This document shows positions 52,510 through 62,095 of a stretch of 64,000 nucleotides of DNA, piece after piece. Position 1 is the stretch's first letter; each line of letters opens with the position of its first letter. Origin of the DNA: Actinophytocola algeriensis. Lineage in GTDB: Bacteria > Actinomycetota > Actinomycetes > Mycobacteriales > Pseudonocardiaceae. The translations under genes and the position numbers were made by a program. Where the stretch lies: NCBI RefSeq assembly GCF_014203735.1, contig NZ_JACHJQ010000008.1, positions 393,787 to 457,786 of the forward strand, written 5' to 3'. The notes under the pieces were generated by a model that did not search any database, was not told the DNA's origin, and saw only the letters and a list, made by a program, of their open reading frames with translations.

Positions 52510-52962
52510 GTGTACGACGAACCAGCCGACCGGCACCGAATTGCCATGGATATCCGCGCCGAGGCGTTCGCCGCGTTGAGCGTGACCCGGGACAACCAGG
52601 TGGAAATCACCAGCGTCCGCCAGTTGCGCGTCCTCGAAGAAGCCGCGAAGCGCATTCTCGACATGCGCCTCGAGGACGAGACGGTCAACGACCTCGCACG
52701 GTCGATGCTGGACCGGGTGGCGTTCGCACGGCGGTGGACATGGGTGGACGTGCCCGTCGCCGCCGCGCTGGCGGTCGTGGCGCTGGCGACGGGTGTCGGC
52801 GCCGCGGTGCTCGGCGGAACAGGGGGCAACATCGTCCTCGCGGTTATCGGTGGGATTGTCGGTAGTGTGCTGCTCGGCATTGTGGTGATCAGATACCGCC
52901 GCGAGAACTGGCGAATCAGAGCGGAGCGGATCGCGCCGATGATCTGGCACCACGGGGTGTAG
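52510..52962 (+). CDS. Small two-TM membrane protein, function unknown
   Basis: The 150-residue protein has an N-terminal helical, charged region (RQLRVLEEAAKRILDMRLED) that may form a coiled coil. Two hydrophobic segments (about 80-102 and 107-127) and a basic end ending in MIWHHGV follow. GTG at 52510 has AAAGGA six bases upstream. It is divergent from the three-gene cassette over 84 bp and could be part of the same functional unit. I do not recognise the family. Confidence 0.7.
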   Translation: MYDEPADRHRIAMDIRAEAFAALSVTRDNQVEITSVRQLRVLEEAAKRILDMRLEDETVNDLARSMLDRVAFARRWTWVDVPVAAALAVVALATGVGAAVLGGTGGNIVLAVIGGIVGSVLLGIVVIRYRRENWRIRAERIAPMIWHHGV

Positions 52963-53128
52963 GTCGCAAGACTACCCCGCGCCGTTCCGGCCGTTTGCCG
53001 GAATTCACCCACTCGGGTATGACAAATCAAGGACAATTCCAGGGCCCCGCCCCTGATTGGTCCACAATGGACAAATAGCGCGACCGCCCGGTGCCGATGA
53101 TGATCACGGTTACTGGTAGAAGTACGCC

Positions 53129-53872
53129 GTGCGCGATTTCATCCTCGGTGTCCGGTTCTTCGGGCGTGGACTGGGCATCCTGCTCCGGTCCCCGCGACTA
53201 CTGCTGCTGGGCGCCCTGCCCGCTGTCCTGACCACTGCCCTGCTGAGCGGCGGGCTGATCGCGCTCGCCGTCTGGATCGACGACCTGGCCACACTGGTCA
53301 CGCCGTTCGCGGACGACTGGTCGACGACCTGGCAGACGGCCGTCCGGATCGCCGCCGGGATCGGCGTGTTCGGGGCGGCACTCGTCATCGCGCTGATCAC
53401 CTTCTCCGCGCTGACGCTCGCGATCGGCGCGCCGTTCTACGAGCTGATCGCGGAGAAGGTGGAGGACGGCCTCGGCCTCGCGCCCGCCGAGGACATGACC
53501 TGGTGGCGAGCACTGGGCCTCGGTCTCCGGGGCGGGCTGGCGCTCGTGCTGCGGTCACTGCTGTTCACGATCCCGCTGGTGATCGCCGGGTTCATCCCGG
53601 TGGTCGGCCAGACCGTGGTGCCGGTGCTGCTGGCACTGGTGACGGCGTGGTTCTTCGCGCTGGAACTGGTGGCGGTGGCGTACTACCGCCGCGGCATGTC
53701 CCTGAAGGAGCAGCGGACCACCCTGGCCAAGCGCCGAGGGCTCGCGCTCGGCCTCGGACTGCCCGCGTCGCTCCTGTGCGTGGTTCCCATCGCCGCGATC
53801 GTCGTCATGCCGATCGCGTTCACCGGCGGTGTGCTGGTCGCCCACGAGGCGCTCCGGAATGAAGCAAGATAG
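53129..53872 (+). CDS. EI24/CysZ-like membrane protein
   Basis: The 247-residue protein has an N-terminal FFGRGLGILLRSPRLLLLGALPA, PFYELIAEKVEDGLGL and LRSLLFTIPLVIAGFIPVVG, the marks of the EI24 domain family that includes the sulfate transporter CysZ. Four to six hydrophobic segments are visible. In actinobacteria these genes usually stand alone and their substrate is not established. It starts with GTG at 53129 and ends directly before the TPR gene. Confidence 0.87.
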   Translation: MRDFILGVRFFGRGLGILLRSPRLLLLGALPAVLTTALLSGGLIALAVWIDDLATLVTPFADDWSTTWQTAVRIAAGIGVFGAALVIALITFSALTLAIGAPFYELIAEKVEDGLGLAPAEDMTWWRALGLGLRGGLALVLRSLLFTIPLVIAGFIPVVGQTVVPVLLALVTAWFFALELVAVAYYRRGMSLKEQRTTLAKRRGLALGLGLPASLLCVVPIAAIVVMPIAFTGGVLVAHEALRNEAR

Positions 53873-54304
53873 TTGAGCGTTGAACCGCCCGTGATCGACA
53901 ACTTCGACGACTACCGGCCCAACGGCGAGGTGGCCCCCGACCGCTGGGTGACCGCCACCCACCTGTTCGAGACACCGCACGAGGAGACGACCGCCGAGCA
54001 CTGGGAGCGGGCACAGGCCCTGTTCGACGCGAACGACTACACGGCGGCGGCGACGCTGCTCGCCGAGGTCGTCGCTGAGCACCCCGAGCAGACCGGACCC
54101 CGCCTCCTGCTGGCCCGCGCTTACTTCCACTCGGCACAGCTGCGGCGCGCCGAGGAGGAGCTGCGGGTCATCGTCGAGCGCGACCCGGTCGACCACTACG
54201 CGCACCTGATGCTGGGCCGCACCCTGGAACGGCAGAGCAGGCACGCCGAGGCCGCACCGTGGCTGCGAATGGCGGCGGCGTTCGCGGGGGAGATCACCGG
54301 ATAG
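53873..54304 (+). CDS. Tetratricopeptide-repeat protein
   Basis: The 143-residue protein has three TPR-like helical pairs: AEHWERAQALFDANDYTAA, PRLLLARAYFHSAQLRRAEE and AHLMLGRTLERQSRHAEA. It is a soluble scaffold-type protein without a catalytic domain. The first possible start is a TTG immediately after the stop of the EI24 gene; GTG at 53891 would remove only six residues and is equally plausible. It is part of a run of three same-strand genes ended by a shared terminator. Confidence 0.82.
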   Translation: MSVEPPVIDNFDDYRPNGEVAPDRWVTATHLFETPHEETTAEHWERAQALFDANDYTAAATLLAEVVAEHPEQTGPRLLLARAYFHSAQLRRAEEELRVIVERDPVDHYAHLMLGRTLERQSRHAEAAPWLRMAAAFAGEITG

Positions 54305-54313
54305 GGTTCTCCC

Positions 54314-54871
54314 GTGTCCCAACCAGTTCTGCGCGCGGCGAGGCCGTCCGACGTGACGGCCATCGCCGCGCTGATGCGCCAGTCGGTGCTCGACGTGTTC
54401 CCCCGGTTCCACGACGAGGCCGAGACGGCGGCCGCCGCCCGCTACCTGACCGAACCGGACACGGTCCTCATCACCGACGGCACGTACTTCGTCCACGACG
54501 TGGCGGGCGAGGTCGTCGCGTGCGGCGGCTGGAGCAAGCGGGACAAGCTCTACACCGGCTCGGGCGCCACCCCGGCCGACGACCGGCTCCTCGACCCGGC
54601 CACGGAACCGGCCCGCGTCCGCGCGATGTTCGTCCACGGCGAGTGGACCCGCCGCGGCCTCGGCCGGGAGATCCTGAACAAGTGCGTGGCAGCGGCCCGC
54701 GCGGAGGGCTTCACGTCCCTCGTCCTCATGGCGACGCTGCCGGGAGTGCCGCTGTACCGGGCGTTCGGGTTCCGCGAGGTGACACACACCCGGCTTCCGT
54801 TGCCGGACGGCAGCTCCCTGGGCGGCGTGTCGATGGAGTACCCGCTCCAGCCCTCCGCCGCCATGCCCTGA
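54314..54871 (+). CDS. GNAT-family N-acetyltransferase
   Basis: The 185-residue protein has the GNAT acetyl-CoA-binding motif A in VRAMFVHGEWTRRGLGREIL, preceded by a beta-bulge strand and followed by LMATLPGVPLYRAFGFREV. The substrate is unknown. TAGGGT (54302-54307) ends 6 nt before the GTG start, which suggests a separate leaderless promoter. The stop codon lies inside a strong hairpin shared with the convergent acyl-CoA dehydrogenase gene. Confidence 0.92.
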   Translation: MSQPVLRAARPSDVTAIAALMRQSVLDVFPRFHDEAETAAAARYLTEPDTVLITDGTYFVHDVAGEVVACGGWSKRDKLYTGSGATPADDRLLDPATEPARVRAMFVHGEWTRRGLGREILNKCVAAARAEGFTSLVLMATLPGVPLYRAFGFREVTHTRLPLPDGSSLGGVSMEYPLQPSAAMP

Positions 54872-54889
54872 AAAGACGCTTTCAGGGCA

Positions 54890-54890
<1 letters not shown>
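54863..54890. terminator. Bidirectional hairpin over two convergent stop codons
   Basis: ATGCCCTGAAA, a 6-nt loop and TTTCAGGGCAT form a perfect 11-bp stem. It contains the GNAT stop codon (54869-54871) and touches the acyl-CoA dehydrogenase stop at 54890. The AAA/TTT at the stem tip resembles the hairpin at 28636-28660. Confidence 0.75.
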
Positions 54891-56116
<1,226 letters not shown>

Positions 56117-56159
56117 GAGCTGGCTCCTTGCGGCACGCGGGTGCCCCGAGCATCAACGA

Positions 56160-56179
56160 ACTTGAACTCAGCGTCAAGT
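56160..56179. promoter_or_regulatory. TetR-type operator, copy 1 (ACTTGA-ACTCAGCG-TCAAGT)
   Basis: A 6-bp inverted repeat with an 8-bp spacer, nearly identical to copy 2 at 56896-56915. It lies upstream of the acyl-CoA dehydrogenase gene and overlaps the last codon of the tetR gene. Confidence 0.75.
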
Positions 56180-56884
56180 CTGGTCGCGGAGCCGCTCGAT
56201 CTCGCCGAGCGCGGCGCGCAGCTGTGCGGCGGTCCGGTCGAGCGCCGCACGCCCGTCACCAGGGGGCCGGATCCGCAGCGCGTTGACCCACAGCGTGGTC
56301 AGCGTCGACACGAGCGCCTCGAAGTCGACGCCGGGTCGCAGGCCGAGCGCGAAGGTCATGTACGCGTGCCGGGAGACCATCGACGACAGCGCGGCGGCGG
56401 TCAGTTCCGGGTCCAGCGACGGGTCGGCGAGACCCTGTTGCTGCAACCTGCGGATGCCGCGCACGTTGCGTTCCTCGAACGCCCGCGCCCGCCCGAGCCG
56501 CAGCTCGAGGAACCGCTCGTCGATGCCAGTGACCTCTTCGAACGCCCGCAACAGCGCGGCGTTGTCCCGGTAGTAGACGAGGTAGGCGCGGGTGGCGTCC
56601 TCGATCGCCGCGACCGGGTCGGCTGCCGTGTTTCCGCTCGTGTCCTGGATGCCAGGGTGCAGCATCTCCTCCTGCACCTCGTGCCACAGCGCGACGAAGA
56701 TCTCGTACTTGTCGGTGAAGTGGGTGTAGAAGGAGCCGTTCGCGACGCCCGCGGCCTTGGCGATCGTGGTGGTCGTGGTCGCGAGGTAGCCGTGCCGCGC
56801 GAACACCTCGCGTGCCGCGGCCAGCAGCGCGTCCCGCGTCTGCCTGCCCCGCCTGGTCTGTGGCAGCCCGCGTTCGGTCTCCAT
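56174..56884 (-). CDS. TetR-family transcriptional regulator of lipid or quinone metabolism genes
   Basis: The 236-residue protein has the TetR helix-turn-helix (TRDALLAAAREVFARHGYLA; IAKAAGVANGSFYTHFTDKYEIF) and a long helical effector domain with RAYLVYYRDNAALLRAFEEV, similar to regulators that bind acyl-CoA. Two copies of the same palindrome flank the gene, one before the acyl-CoA dehydrogenase and one in the divergent promoter shared with the oxidoreductase. This indicates a local regulon of three genes including its own. Confidence 0.92.
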   Translation of the reverse strand: METERGLPQTRRGRQTRDALLAAAREVFARHGYLATTTTTIAKAAGVANGSFYTHFTDKYEIFVALWHEVQEEMLHPGIQDTSGNTAADPVAAIEDATRAYLVYYRDNAALLRAFEEVTGIDERFLELRLGRARAFEERNVRGIRRLQQQGLADPSLDPELTAAALSSMVSRHAYMTFALGLRPGVDFEALVSTLTTLWVNALRIRPPGDGRAALDRTAAQLRAALGEIERLRDQT

Positions 56885-56895
56885 GCGCGGAGTGT

Positions 56896-56915
56896 ACTTG
56901 AACTCGACGTCAAGT
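56896..56915. promoter_or_regulatory. TetR-type operator, copy 2 (ACTTGA-ACTCGACG-TCAAGT)
   Basis: It lies between the divergent tetR and oxidoreductase genes, 12 bp from the tetR start and 7 bp before the TAGGGT -10 box of the oxidoreductase. It shares 18 of 20 positions with copy 1. Confidence 0.75.
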
Positions 56916-56933
56916 TCGGGCTAGGGTGCCGTC

Positions 56934-57944
56934 ATGGCGACTCCCAACCGGCAGGTCCGGCTCGGCGCCCGTCCCGTCGGCCTGCCGACCGCGGCCGACT
57001 GGCAGCACACGACCGAGGACGTGCCGGAGCCCGGCGACGGCCAGTTCGTGGTGCGGGCCGAGTACGTATCGCTCGACCCGGCGATGCGCGGGTGGATGAA
57101 CGACGCGCGGTCCTACATCCGGCCGGTGCGGATCGGCGAGGTCATGCGCGCGGCCGCGCTGGGCCGCGTGACCGCGTCGAACCACCCCGACTTCGCCGTC
57201 GGCGACCACGTCACCGGCACGTTCGGGGTGCAGGAGTACGCCGTGTCCGACGGACGCGGCGTCATCAGGGCCGACCCGGCGCGCGCGCCGCTGCCCACCT
57301 ACCTCGGCGTCCTCGGGCTCACCGGCCTGACCGCCTACTTCGGACTGCTCGACGTGGGCAAGCCACGCGCGGGTGACACCGTGGTGGTGTCCGGCGCCGC
57401 GGGCGCCGTCGGCAGCGTCGTCGGCCGGATCGCGAAGCACCTCGGCTGCCGGGTGGTCGGGATCGCGGGCGGACCGGACAAGTGCAGGCTGCTGACCGAG
57501 GATCTCGGCTTCGACGCGGCGATCGACTACCGCGCAGGCGACGTGCGCGCCGGCTTGAAGGAACACGCGCCCGACGGCGTGGACGTGTACTTCGACAACG
57601 TGGGCGGCGAGATCCTCGACCACGTGCTCGCGCGGCTGCGCCTCGGTGCGCGGGTCGTGCTGTGCGGTGCGATCTCCCAGTACAACGCCACCGAACGACC
57701 CGCGGGCCCGGCGAACTACCTGTCGCTGCTCGTGAACCGCGCGTCGATGACCGGGATGCTGGTGTTCGACTACGAGAAGCGGTACGCCGAGGGCATGTCC
57801 GTGCTCGCCGACTGGCTGGCCGCCGGGGTCGTGACGGCGAGCGAGACCGTCGTGGACGGCACGATCGACGACTTCCCCGAGGTGCTGCTGAAGCTGTTCG
57901 CCGGGGAGAACACCGGCAAGCTGCTCCTGCGGATCGCGGACTGA
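56934..57944 (+). CDS. NADP-dependent oxidoreductase (zinc-free MDR, CurA/leukotriene-B4 dehydrogenase type)
   Basis: The 336-residue protein is a medium-chain reductase without zinc ligands. It contains YVSLDPAMRGWMNDARSYI, LGLTGLTAYFGLLDVG, the NADP loop VVVSGAAGAVGSVVGRIAK and YFDNVGGEILDHVL, which are typical of the CurA/PTGR group that reduces the double bond of enones. It begins with ATG 6 nt after TAGGGT (56922-56927), a leaderless pattern. The TetR operator just upstream couples it to the acyl-CoA dehydrogenase gene. Confidence 0.92.
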   Translation: MATPNRQVRLGARPVGLPTAADWQHTTEDVPEPGDGQFVVRAEYVSLDPAMRGWMNDARSYIRPVRIGEVMRAAALGRVTASNHPDFAVGDHVTGTFGVQEYAVSDGRGVIRADPARAPLPTYLGVLGLTGLTAYFGLLDVGKPRAGDTVVVSGAAGAVGSVVGRIAKHLGCRVVGIAGGPDKCRLLTEDLGFDAAIDYRAGDVRAGLKEHAPDGVDVYFDNVGGEILDHVLARLRLGARVVLCGAISQYNATERPAGPANYLSLLVNRASMTGMLVFDYEKRYAEGMSVLADWLAAGVVTASETVVDGTIDDFPEVLLKLFAGENTGKLLLRIAD

Positions 57945-58079
57945 GTCGACCCCTCGAGGTCCGCGCGACCTTCCTGTCCGTCGGCGGCGGTCCAGTCGTC
58001 GTTTCGGCGCCTCGGCGAAGCCGGGCGAACACCCACCGTTGACGCCCGGCTCCGCATGGCTCACGATTGGCTCGCTTAC

Positions 58080-58093
58080 CTACTCGTGAGTAG
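58080..58093. promoter_or_regulatory. Palindrome CTACTC-GT-GAGTAG upstream of the secreted lipase-like gene
   Basis: A perfect 6-bp inverted repeat with a 2-bp centre lies 36 bp before the start of the secreted hydrolase, downstream of a TTGACG -35-like sequence (58039-58044). Similar TACTC/GAGTA sites are typical of TetR-type regulators of lipid genes in actinobacteria. No regulator is adjacent. Confidence 0.5.
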
Positions 58094-58129
58094 TGTCCAG
58101 ACGCCGTCATCGATGCCGGAAGAGGAACC

Positions 58130-58984
58130 ATGTCTCGTCGTCTTTTCGCGGCCGGAGCCGCCGCGGTCGCCGCGCTGAGTCTCGTCACGACCTCGTCCGC
58201 CCAGGCCGAGACCGGGCCGCTGAACTACGTCGCGCTCGGCGACTCCTACAGCGCCGCCTCCGGGGTGCTGCCCCCCGATCCCTCAGCGCCGCTGCTGTGC
58301 CTGCGGTCCACCCGCAACTACCCGCACGTGCTCGCCGCCCAGACCGGCGCTGACCTGACCGACGTCACCTGCGGCGCCGCCGAGACCAGGCACTTCACCA
58401 GCGCGCAGTACCCGGGCGTCGCCCCGCAGGTCGACGCGCTCGGCGCGGACACCGACCTGGTCACGATGACCATCGGCGGCAACGACAGCGGCGTGTTCAT
58501 CAGCGCGATCCTGGCGTGCGGCACGGCGGGCCTGCTCACGCTCGGTCACGGCAGCCCCTGCAAGAACACCTACGGCTCCCGGTTCGAGGACACCATCCGG
58601 AACACGACGTACCCCGCGCTGGTCTCGGCGTTGCAGGCGGTGCGGGCGAAGGCGCCCAACGCGGAGGTGGCGATCCTCGGCTACCCGTGGATCCTCCCGG
58701 CGACCGGCGGCTGCTTCGACAGGATGCCGGTCGCGACCGGTGACGTGCCGTACCTGCGGTCGCTGCAGACCACGCTCAACGACGCCGTCGGGCGCGCGGC
58801 CGCGGCGACCGGGGCGACCTATGTGGACATGAACGCGGTCTCCGAGGGCCGCGACGCGTGCCAGCGGCTCGGGGTGCGCTGGATCGAGCCGGTGCTGCAG
58901 ACCACCAACCCGGTGGTCGTGCACCCGAACGCGCTCGGCGAGGCCGCCATGGCCGCACAGGCGATCGCGGTGCTCGGCCTGTAG
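58130..58984 (+). CDS. Secreted SGNH/GDSL lipase-like hydrolase
   Basis: The 284-residue protein has a Sec signal peptide (about 1-27, ending in Ala-Gln-Ala). The SGNH blocks follow: VALGDSYSAASGV with the nucleophilic Ser, Gly/Asn in TIGGNDSGVF, and the catalytic His in VVVHPNALGEAAM. Cysteines in LLCLRSTRNYP, VTCGAAETR, LACGTAG, PCKNTYG, GGCFDRM and DACQRLG probably form three disulfides, as in Streptomyces lipase SCO7513-type enzymes. It should act outside the cell on lipids or esters. Confidence 0.93.
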   Translation: MSRRLFAAGAAAVAALSLVTTSSAQAETGPLNYVALGDSYSAASGVLPPDPSAPLLCLRSTRNYPHVLAAQTGADLTDVTCGAAETRHFTSAQYPGVAPQVDALGADTDLVTMTIGGNDSGVFISAILACGTAGLLTLGHGSPCKNTYGSRFEDTIRNTTYPALVSALQAVRAKAPNAEVAILGYPWILPATGGCFDRMPVATGDVPYLRSLQTTLNDAVGRAAAATGATYVDMNAVSEGRDACQRLGVRWIEPVLQTTNPVVVHPNALGEAAMAAQAIAVLGL

Positions 58985-59071
58985 CAGGCGAGCAGGTGCG
59001 ACTTTCCCCGCCACGGCGAACAATGACAACCGGCGAGGCAACCGACCGGGCCGTGGACGGGGAGGTCGCAC

Positions 59072-60001
59072 ATGGCGAGACGGGTGTTGGCGACCACGGT
59101 CGCTGCCGCGGTCGTCGCCGTGGTCGCTGCCGTGGTGGGCGCCTGTGACCTGCGGACAGGCGGGACCGACGAGGCACCGGACGGCACCCCCACGGCCCCG
59201 GTGCTGGCCGTCAAGATCGACAACGTGCCCGCGGCCCGGCCCCAGACCGGGCTCGGCGCCGCGGACGTCGTCTACGTCGAACCCGTCGAGGGTGGGCTGA
59301 CCCGGCTCGTCGCCGTCTTCTCCGCGACGCTGCCCGACGAGGTCGGCCCGGTCCGCAGCGCGCGCCGCACCGACCTCGATCTGCTCGCGCAGTACGGGAA
59401 GCCGGTCCTCGCCTACTCCGGCGCCGCGCCGGAACTGTTGCCCGCGTTGCGGTCCGCCGACCTGGTGAACGCGTCACCGGCCGAGGCCGGGTCCGCCTTC
59501 CACCGCGACCGGGACCGGCGCGCACCGCACAACCTGTACGTGCGGCCCGCGGAGCTGCCGGGCGGCGCGACCGGGCCCGCCGAGGCGCCACTGCTGTTCG
59601 GGGCGGCGCCGGAGGGCGGTACGCCGAGTGCCGGGCACGACGTCGCGTACTCCGCCGCCCACTTCGGGTTCACCTGGTCCGCGCCGGACGGGCGGTGGCG
59701 GGTCGCGATGAACGGGTCGCCGATGACGTCCACCGAGTCCGGACCGCTGACCGCGGCGACGGTGGTCGTGCAACGGGTCGTCGTCACGGCGGGCGAGACC
59801 GGCGAGGACGCGGCCGGGTCGGCGTCACCGGTGGCCCAGACCGTCGGAAGTGGACAGTCGGAAGTGCTGCGGGACGGCCGGGTCTTCGCCGGCACCTGGT
59901 CGCGGCCCGCTCCGGACGCGCCGACGCGGTTCCGGACGGCCGCGGGCGCGGAGCTGCCGCTCGCGGCGGGTCCAGTGTGGGTCTTGCTGGTCCCGGCATG
60001 A
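59072..60001 (+). CDS. DUF3048 domain lipoprotein (YerB-like)
   Basis: The 309-residue protein has a lipoprotein signal (VVGAC, Cys25). The two DUF3048 halves follow: VLAVKIDNVPAARPQTGL, ADVVYVEPVEGGLTRLVAVF and VGPVRSARRTDL in the first, and GRVFAGTWSRPAPDAPTRF in the second. The family resembles Bacillus YerB, and related domains have been connected with cell-wall-associated functions, but the role is unknown. GGGGAGG precedes the ATG. It lies upstream of the GerW-like gene on the same strand. Confidence 0.88.
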   Translation: MARRVLATTVAAAVVAVVAAVVGACDLRTGGTDEAPDGTPTAPVLAVKIDNVPAARPQTGLGAADVVYVEPVEGGLTRLVAVFSATLPDEVGPVRSARRTDLDLLAQYGKPVLAYSGAAPELLPALRSADLVNASPAEAGSAFHRDRDRRAPHNLYVRPAELPGGATGPAEAPLLFGAAPEGGTPSAGHDVAYSAAHFGFTWSAPDGRWRVAMNGSPMTSTESGPLTAATVVVQRVVVTAGETGEDAAGSASPVAQTVGSGQSEVLRDGRVFAGTWSRPAPDAPTRFRTAAGAELPLAAGPVWVLLVPA

Positions 60002-60085
60002 TGACCGTGCCTGCACACGATGGCGGGACGTAGTGCCCTGGCGACGGACGGCGTCCGGTAGCAGGGTGGACTCCAGGAGGTCGGC

Positions 60086-60415
60086 ATGAAGATCGAGGAG
60101 CTGTTCACGAAGGCGCGGAACTCGGTCGAGGCGAGGATGGTCTTCGCGGAGCCCATCGAACGGGGCGGGCTCACGGTCATCCCCGCGGCGCGGGTCGCCG
60201 CGGGCGGTGGCGGCGGCAACGGCCGCGACCAGCACGGGCAGGAAGGTGAGGGCGCCGGCCTCGGGCTCACCGCCCGGCCCGTCGGCGCGTACGTCATCGA
60301 GGACGGGAAGCTGCGGTGGGAACCCGCCGTCGACGTGAACCGCATCGCGGCGGTCGCGGGCGCGATCGTGGTCGCCGCGCTGTGGTTGTCCAAGCGCAAA
60401 GCGGGCAAACCGTAG
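60086..60415 (+). CDS. GerW/YtfJ-family protein
   Basis: The 109-residue protein has the YtfJ/GerW pattern: VEARMVFAEPIERGGLTVIPAARV, a Gly-rich loop (AAGGGGGNG) and GLTARPVGAYVIEDGKLRWEPAVD. It ends in a transmembrane segment (IAAVAGAIVVAALWLS). In Bacillus the family takes part in spore germination; in actinobacteria its role is undefined. A strong CAGGAGG precedes the ATG. The next gene starts 3 bp after its stop. Confidence 0.88.
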   Translation: MKIEELFTKARNSVEARMVFAEPIERGGLTVIPAARVAAGGGGGNGRDQHGQEGEGAGLGLTARPVGAYVIEDGKLRWEPAVDVNRIAAVAGAIVVAALWLSKRKAGKP

Positions 60416-60418
60416 ACC

Positions 60419-61192
60419 ATGAGCATCCATCGCCCGCGGTTCCTGGCTGTCGTCCTCCTCGCGGCCGCCGCGGGTGCCGCCGCGTGCGGCCAGAGCCCAC
60501 CAGCAGGCCAAGTGACCAACTCGACGACCAACCCGGTCGGCACGGCGGAAGCCCCCACGGACACCACCACGACCACAACTGCCGAGCGGGAGTTCGCGTA
60601 CCAGCCGCTGTGGCCGTTCGCCGACGCCGACGAGGCGGCCGCCTGGCAGGACAGCTACCGCACGAGCGGCCACCAGCCGTGGCACCTCGACGCGGAGGAG
60701 ACCGCGGTCGCGTTCACCACCGGCTACCTCGGCTTCGCGGAGATCGACCAGGCCCTGTCCAGCGACGTGGACGGCGACGAGGCGTGGGTGACGGTCGGCT
60801 ACGCGGTCGAGCAGAGCGACCCGGGCCCGGCCGCGGTGGTGCACCTCGCGCGGATCGGCACGGGCGACGACGCGCCGTGGGAGGTCGTCGGGACCCGCGA
60901 CACGACGCTCACCCTCACCGAACCCCGCTACGGCACCACGATCACGACGCCGGTCACCGTCGGCGGGCAGGTCACCGGCATCGATGAGAGCATCCGCGTG
61001 CAGGTCCGCAAGCTGTCGGGCGTGCTCGGCGAGTCCTGTTGCCTCGCCGCGGGCGGGGAGAACACGCCGTGGACGACCGCGGTGTCCTACGAAGGCGCGG
61101 ACAGCGCGCCCCTGACCATCGTCGCGTCGACCGGCGGGCACGTCGCCGATGTCGAGCGGTTCGCCATCACGGGCGTGCGGCACGGCGCCTGA
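60419..61192 (+). CDS. Lipoprotein with a Gmad2-like immunoglobulin domain
   Basis: The 257-residue protein has a lipobox ending at Cys23 (GAAAC), a Thr-rich linker, a middle domain with WHLDAEETAVAFTTGYLGF and a C-terminal beta domain. In the latter, TTPVTVGGQVTGIDESIRVQ and APLTIVASTGGHVADV fit the Gmad2 domain linked to spore-germination and cell-surface proteins. It is coupled to the GerW-like gene, which also has a germination-linked name, so the two may share a cell-envelope role. A paired-Cys SCC motif near residue 201 may be oxidised. Confidence 0.78.
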   Translation: MSIHRPRFLAVVLLAAAAGAAACGQSPPAGQVTNSTTNPVGTAEAPTDTTTTTTAEREFAYQPLWPFADADEAAAWQDSYRTSGHQPWHLDAEETAVAFTTGYLGFAEIDQALSSDVDGDEAWVTVGYAVEQSDPGPAAVVHLARIGTGDDAPWEVVGTRDTTLTLTEPRYGTTITTPVTVGGQVTGIDESIRVQVRKLSGVLGESCCLAAGGENTPWTTAVSYEGADSAPLTIVASTGGHVADVERFAITGVRHGA

Positions 61193-61222
61193 CACCGGGA
61201 TTCGACGCGAGGAGGCGTCGCG

Positions 61223-62095
61223 ATGAGAACCACCACCACCCTTCCTGGGCACCAGACGGTGCTCCGCGCGCTCCGGCTCGCGAACCGGGCGCCGTCGGCG
61301 CACAACACGCAGCCGTGGCACTGGTTCGTCGGCGACTACTCGATCCACCTGATGGCCGACCGGTCCCGGCACGTGCCCGGCACCGACCCCTGCGAGCGCG
61401 ACCTGGTGATCAGCTGCGGCGCGGCACTGCACCACCTCCGGACCGCGCTCGCCGCGGCAGGCTGGTACGCCGAGGTGGACCTGCTGCCCGGCGCCGACCC
61501 CGACCACCTCGCATCGGTCGAGATGTCGCGCCGCGCTCCGTCCGAAGAGGACATCATGCTGGCGAGGGCGATCCCCCGGCGCCACACCGACCGCGGCGCG
61601 TTCGCGTCGTGTCCGATGCCGGACGGGCACCTCGACCTGCTGGCGGGCCACGCCGCGGCGGAGGGTGTCGCGCTGGTGCCGGTGACCGATCCGGCGCACC
61701 GGCACGTCGTCACCACCGCCATCGCCGCGGCCGCGGGATGGCAGGACGAGACGGCCACACCCGAGGGCGGCGGGCCGTGCGCCGAGGAACTGGTCGTGCT
61801 CGCCACGCCGGCCGACGACGTCGTGTCCCGGCTGCGTGCGGGTGTGGCGGCGAGCGCGGTGCTGCTCGCCGCCACCAGCCTCGACCTGGCCACCTGCCCG
61901 CTGACCCGGCTGTTCCGGGTCGGGCACACCCGCGACCGGCTCCGCCACGAGGTGCTGTCCGGGGCCACGCACCCGCAGCTGGTCCTGCGGGTCGGCCGGG
62001 CCGCCGCCGAGCCGGTCGCCCGGTCACCGCGCCGGTCCGTCGACGAGACCGTCACCTACCTGCCCGGCACCGGCCCCCGGCGCGCCGGGCACTGA
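61223..62095 (+). CDS. Acg-like nitroreductase-family protein
   Basis: The 290-residue protein begins with ALRLANRAPSAHNTQPWHW, the hallmark of the mycobacterial Acg/Rv3131 group, and contains CERDLVISCGAALHHLRTAL and IPRRHTDRGAF. In Mycobacterium such genes belong to the dormancy (DosR) regulon. Some members have a lid that blocks substrate access and may store FMN instead of reducing nitro compounds. It is about 40 residues shorter than mycobacterial relatives. GAGGAGG precedes the ATG. Confidence 0.87.
   Translation: MRTTTTLPGHQTVLRALRLANRAPSAHNTQPWHWFVGDYSIHLMADRSRHVPGTDPCERDLVISCGAALHHLRTALAAAGWYAEVDLLPGADPDHLASVEMSRRAPSEEDIMLARAIPRRHTDRGAFASCPMPDGHLDLLAGHAAAEGVALVPVTDPAHRHVVTTAIAAAAGWQDETATPEGGGPCAEELVVLATPADDVVSRLRAGVAASAVLLAATSLDLATCPLTRLFRVGHTRDRLRHEVLSGATHPQLVLRVGRAAAEPVARSPRRSVDETVTYLPGTGPRRAGH

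Noticed and set aside
53060-53072. GTCCA-CAA-TGGAC as an operator before the EI24 gene
   Set aside because: Arms of only five bases; similar TCCA/TGGA words are frequent in this DNA.
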